DNA from: an uncultured Clostridia bacterium
GTDB lineage: Bacteria > Bacillota > Clostridia > Christensenellales > Borkfalkiaceae
DNA length: 6,014 bases
NCBI GenBank assembly: GCA_944376035.1
Contig: CALWBJ010000206.1
Span: 1 to 6,014, forward strand
Direction: 5' to 3'
The stretch's first letter is position 1. Each line of letters starts with the position of its first letter. The position numbers were made by a program, and so were the translations under genes. Positions 4,030-6,014 of the stretch are shown piece after piece. The notes beneath the pieces are model-generated. The model saw only the letters and a program-made list of their open reading frames with translations. It was not told the DNA's origin and ran no database searches.

Positions 4030-6014
4030 TCAGGAATTTTTTCTTCTTTTTATAAAATAAATACTCGTTACGAGTACCGAAAGCATTACGAGGAAAATTA
4101 TCGCGACGTTTCTTATAACGGTGTTCGGAACTTCTTTTATTGCCGAATTTTCAATAAATCCGTAATACCAGTTTTCGCCGTCCTGATAGGATATATAACT
4201 GTAACCGTCTTTTTGCGAATAAAGTTTGACGGTGTCGCCGTCTTTTAAATTATAAATTTTCGTACCGTTTTCATCGGTAACTTCGGTTGCGTTTACCTTT
4301 TCAAAAGTATATGTTTCGCGTATATAATCTTCTGCCAGCCTTAACACTGTAAAGTTTACGGGAACATATCCTGATACCGTTCTTCCGTTTACATCGGCGG
4401 TCGCATAGTAAAATTCTCTGCCGAGGAAACTGAAAATTTTTGACGTATTTATCGGCGTTTTTTTGGAAAGACGTATTACCTCCTGGTTTTCGTACAGACA
4501 AAATGTATCGTTTTGAGTTATTAAAGGCAGATAATACATACTTACGTCGGTTGAAACAAATGCCTGAGGGGCGGGAGGGTCGGAAAGTACACTTTTTTCA
4601 GTCAACCATTTTTTATTTACGAGAACTATTATTTCTCCCGTTTCGTTTTGTCCTGCAAGAACGTAAAAGTTAGAATTTTCGAGGTTGCTGTTTATAAGCA
4701 CAAGTTCTTCGGTATTTTCTATTAGCGTATTGAAAGAAAAATGGGTACCCGAGGTGTCTACCGAATATACGTTTTCTCCGTCAGAAACGGAAAAAATTTT
4801 AAGACTCGATATGTCGGCGTTTTGACCTGTTATTTTATAATCCTCGGGTATTTTCAGCGCCGAAATAGCGGCATTATTTAGCATTTCGGTACTGAATATC
4901 GTCTCTTCTCCCGAGAGTGTGAAATAAACGGTCTTTTTATCGAAATTCATGGCGAAAGACGAAAATGTATGAGGTCCGCCTGTGAGATCCGCGGTTAAGT
5001 CTATCTTTGTCTTAACACCTTCCGAATACTGCCACATTTCGCTTTCCGTAAGTACGAAAAGGTCGCCGTTTAAGTCTGTCGCAAGTTTTTTTATCTTGTT
5101 TTCAGGCGAAGAAAGTTCATGAATTTCATAATTTTCCGCCTGGTCGAAAAAATAAAGTTTGTTATCTTCGTCGGCGGCATAGATATTTCCGTCAACGTCG
5201 GCGGCGATAATAGGGTTGGAACCCATTTTGTCGGTCTCAAAAATCAACGTAAAGGGATTTACATCGGTTTCTGCGGAGAATAAATTTTTTTCTTCCGCAA
5301 TATAAAGTCCCGTAACGAATTTGCTGCCGTTGTAAAAGGACACGGAAAGGTAATACTTTCCGCTCGAATAGGTTGCGTCCGTAATATAACCAGAAGCGTA
5401 TTCTATGGGTTCGGACAGTTTCTCTTTTCCTTCTTCGAAATTTATAAATCTTATTGAAGACTGAGCCCGATAGGTAAGAATAGCGGTTTTATTTCCGAGC
5501 GCAAAATCGTTCGGAAGCGTTCCTCCGAGATTTGCCGCCAGATAATTTTCAAAAACTTTTTTGCCGTCCGCCGCATTTATAAGAGTGAGTTTATAACCGT
5601 CAAGGACGGCGACCGTATCGCCGTATTTTTCGATATTTACGTTGTTTGAGCCTATTCTGTTAAACGCCGTTTTGCCTTTCGCAACGGCAAAGCCCGTGAA
5701 TTCAAGCGATAATTGATTCGATTCTTTATTTTCGTTAATTGCAAACTCCTGCACGGCATTGACCGAAGAATCGGTAATCAGCAGATTGTCCCCTTTAAAA
5801 GATATATCGGTGGGGGTATTGAGTTTTCCGAGATCGTAAGGAGTCTGTTCAATAGAAAGGGGAGTGCACTCACCGCCGCTGACAGGTACTCGGTAAAGCG
5901 TAGCACCGGAACTGAAATAGACATAATCATTATTTGCTGCCATGGTTTCCGGCGCGTCGTTTACCAAAACCGTTTCATTACTGTCGGAAAGGGTATATTT
6001 GCAGAGCGCAGACT
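4030..6014 (-). CDS. surface-exposed beta-propeller / SH3-like protein with C-terminal membrane anchor (5'-partial)
   Basis: The reading frame is open from the window edge to a TGA at 4030-4032. The first possible starts (TTG at 5967, ATG at 5943) have no good Shine-Dalgarno site. Another 15 in-frame codons precede them without a stop, so the N-terminus lies outside the window. Counting from 5967, residues about 1-460 are beta-strand-rich with propeller-like repeats: TPTDISFKGDNLLITDSS (51-68), PIIAADVDGNIYAADEDNK (252-270) and KLATDLNGDLFVLTES (294-309). Residues about 470-545 look like an SH3-like module (REFYYATADVNGRTVSGYVP). A second lies at about 560-610, ending NWYYGFIENSAI. A membrane helix at 617-639 and the basic tail KRRKNS imply an outside N-terminal part with the C-terminus in the cytoplasm, so a signal peptide is expected upstream. 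I do not recognise the family. A wall-associated scaffold or ligand-binding role is plausible, but no catalytic motif is visible. Confidence 0.85.
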   Translation of the reverse strand, partial: SALCKYTLSDSNETVLVNDAPETMAANNDYVYFSSGATLYRVPVSGGECTPLSIEQTPYDLGKLNTPTDISFKGDNLLITDSSVNAVQEFAINENKESNQLSLEFTGFAVAKGKTAFNRIGSNNVNIEKYGDTVAVLDGYKLTLINAADGKKVFENYLAANLGGTLPNDFALGNKTAILTYRAQSSIRFINFEEGKEKLSEPIEYASGYITDATYSSGKYYLSVSFYNGSKFVTGLYIAEEKNLFSAETDVNPFTLIFETDKMGSNPIIAADVDGNIYAADEDNKLYFFDQAENYEIHELSSPENKIKKLATDLNGDLFVLTESEMWQYSEGVKTKIDLTADLTGGPHTFSSFAMNFDKKTVYFTLSGEETIFSTEMLNNAAISALKIPEDYKITGQNADISSLKIFSVSDGENVYSVDTSGTHFSFNTLIENTEELVLINSNLENSNFYVLAGQNETGEIIVLVNKKWLTEKSVLSDPPAPQAFVSTDVSMYYLPLITQNDTFCLYENQEVIRLSKKTPINTSKIFSFLGREFYYATADVNGRTVSGYVPVNFTVLRLAEDYIRETYTFEKVNATEVTDENGTKIYNLKDGDTVKLYSQKDGYSYISYQDGENWYYGFIENSAIKEVPNTVIRNVAIIFLVMLSVLVTSIYFIKRRKNS

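Noticed and set aside
5943..5967. TTG (5967) or ATG (5943) as the true start of the minus-strand propeller gene
   Set aside because: Neither has a convincing ribosome binding site, the frame stays open to the window edge, and the protein has a C-terminal anchor but no visible signal peptide. The gene is better read as partial.

Overview
The window looks like chromosomal DNA from a low-GC, anaerobic, Clostridia-type member of the Firmicutes. The grounds are very AT-rich spacers with GC-rich intrinsic terminators, strong Shine-Dalgarno sites, sigma-A promoters close to consensus, a PerR-type regulator beside a reverse rubrerythrin, and a PdaB-like (sporulation-type) polysaccharide deacetylase. 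The exact lineage cannot be read from the sequence. I see no insertion sequence, prophage gene, CRISPR array, tRNA or rRNA.

Bases 1-1430 form a peroxide-defence module. A perfect TTGACA-N17-TATAAT promoter overlaps a Fur/PerR-type operator and drives a 128-residue PerR-like repressor. A 127-base gap holding an imperfect RNA hairpin separates it from a 181-residue reverse rubrerythrin, with the rubredoxin domain in front of the diiron domain. The rubrerythrin is followed by a long AT-rich 3' segment and a strong 16-bp-stem terminator. The repressor probably controls its own promoter, and by read-through perhaps the peroxidase too.

Bases 1431-2040 hold a separate small transcription unit. It has its own consensus promoter, a 69-residue membrane protein of unknown function with two predicted membrane segments, and its own terminator.

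Bases 2041-3950 carry a two-gene operon. The first gene is a membrane-anchored, PdaB-like polysaccharide deacetylase, preceded by a possible sporulation sigma-E-type promoter. Only 22 bases later comes an unusual SSB-family protein with two OB-fold domains and no canonical SSB acidic tip. A 14-base perfect palindrome and a terminator follow. The terminator lies between convergent genes and may work in both directions.

Bases 4030-6014 (minus strand) are the 3' part of a large gene that runs off the right edge. The product looks like an extracellular beta-propeller, followed by two SH3-like modules, one C-terminal membrane helix and a short basic cytoplasmic tail. No function can be assigned.

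Most of the window is ordinary housekeeping and stress biology. The parts most worth a second look are the operator/promoter overlap and leader hairpin of the perR-rbr unit, the cysteine-rich small membrane protein, the deacetylase/tandem-OB pairing and the propeller-SH3 surface protein.
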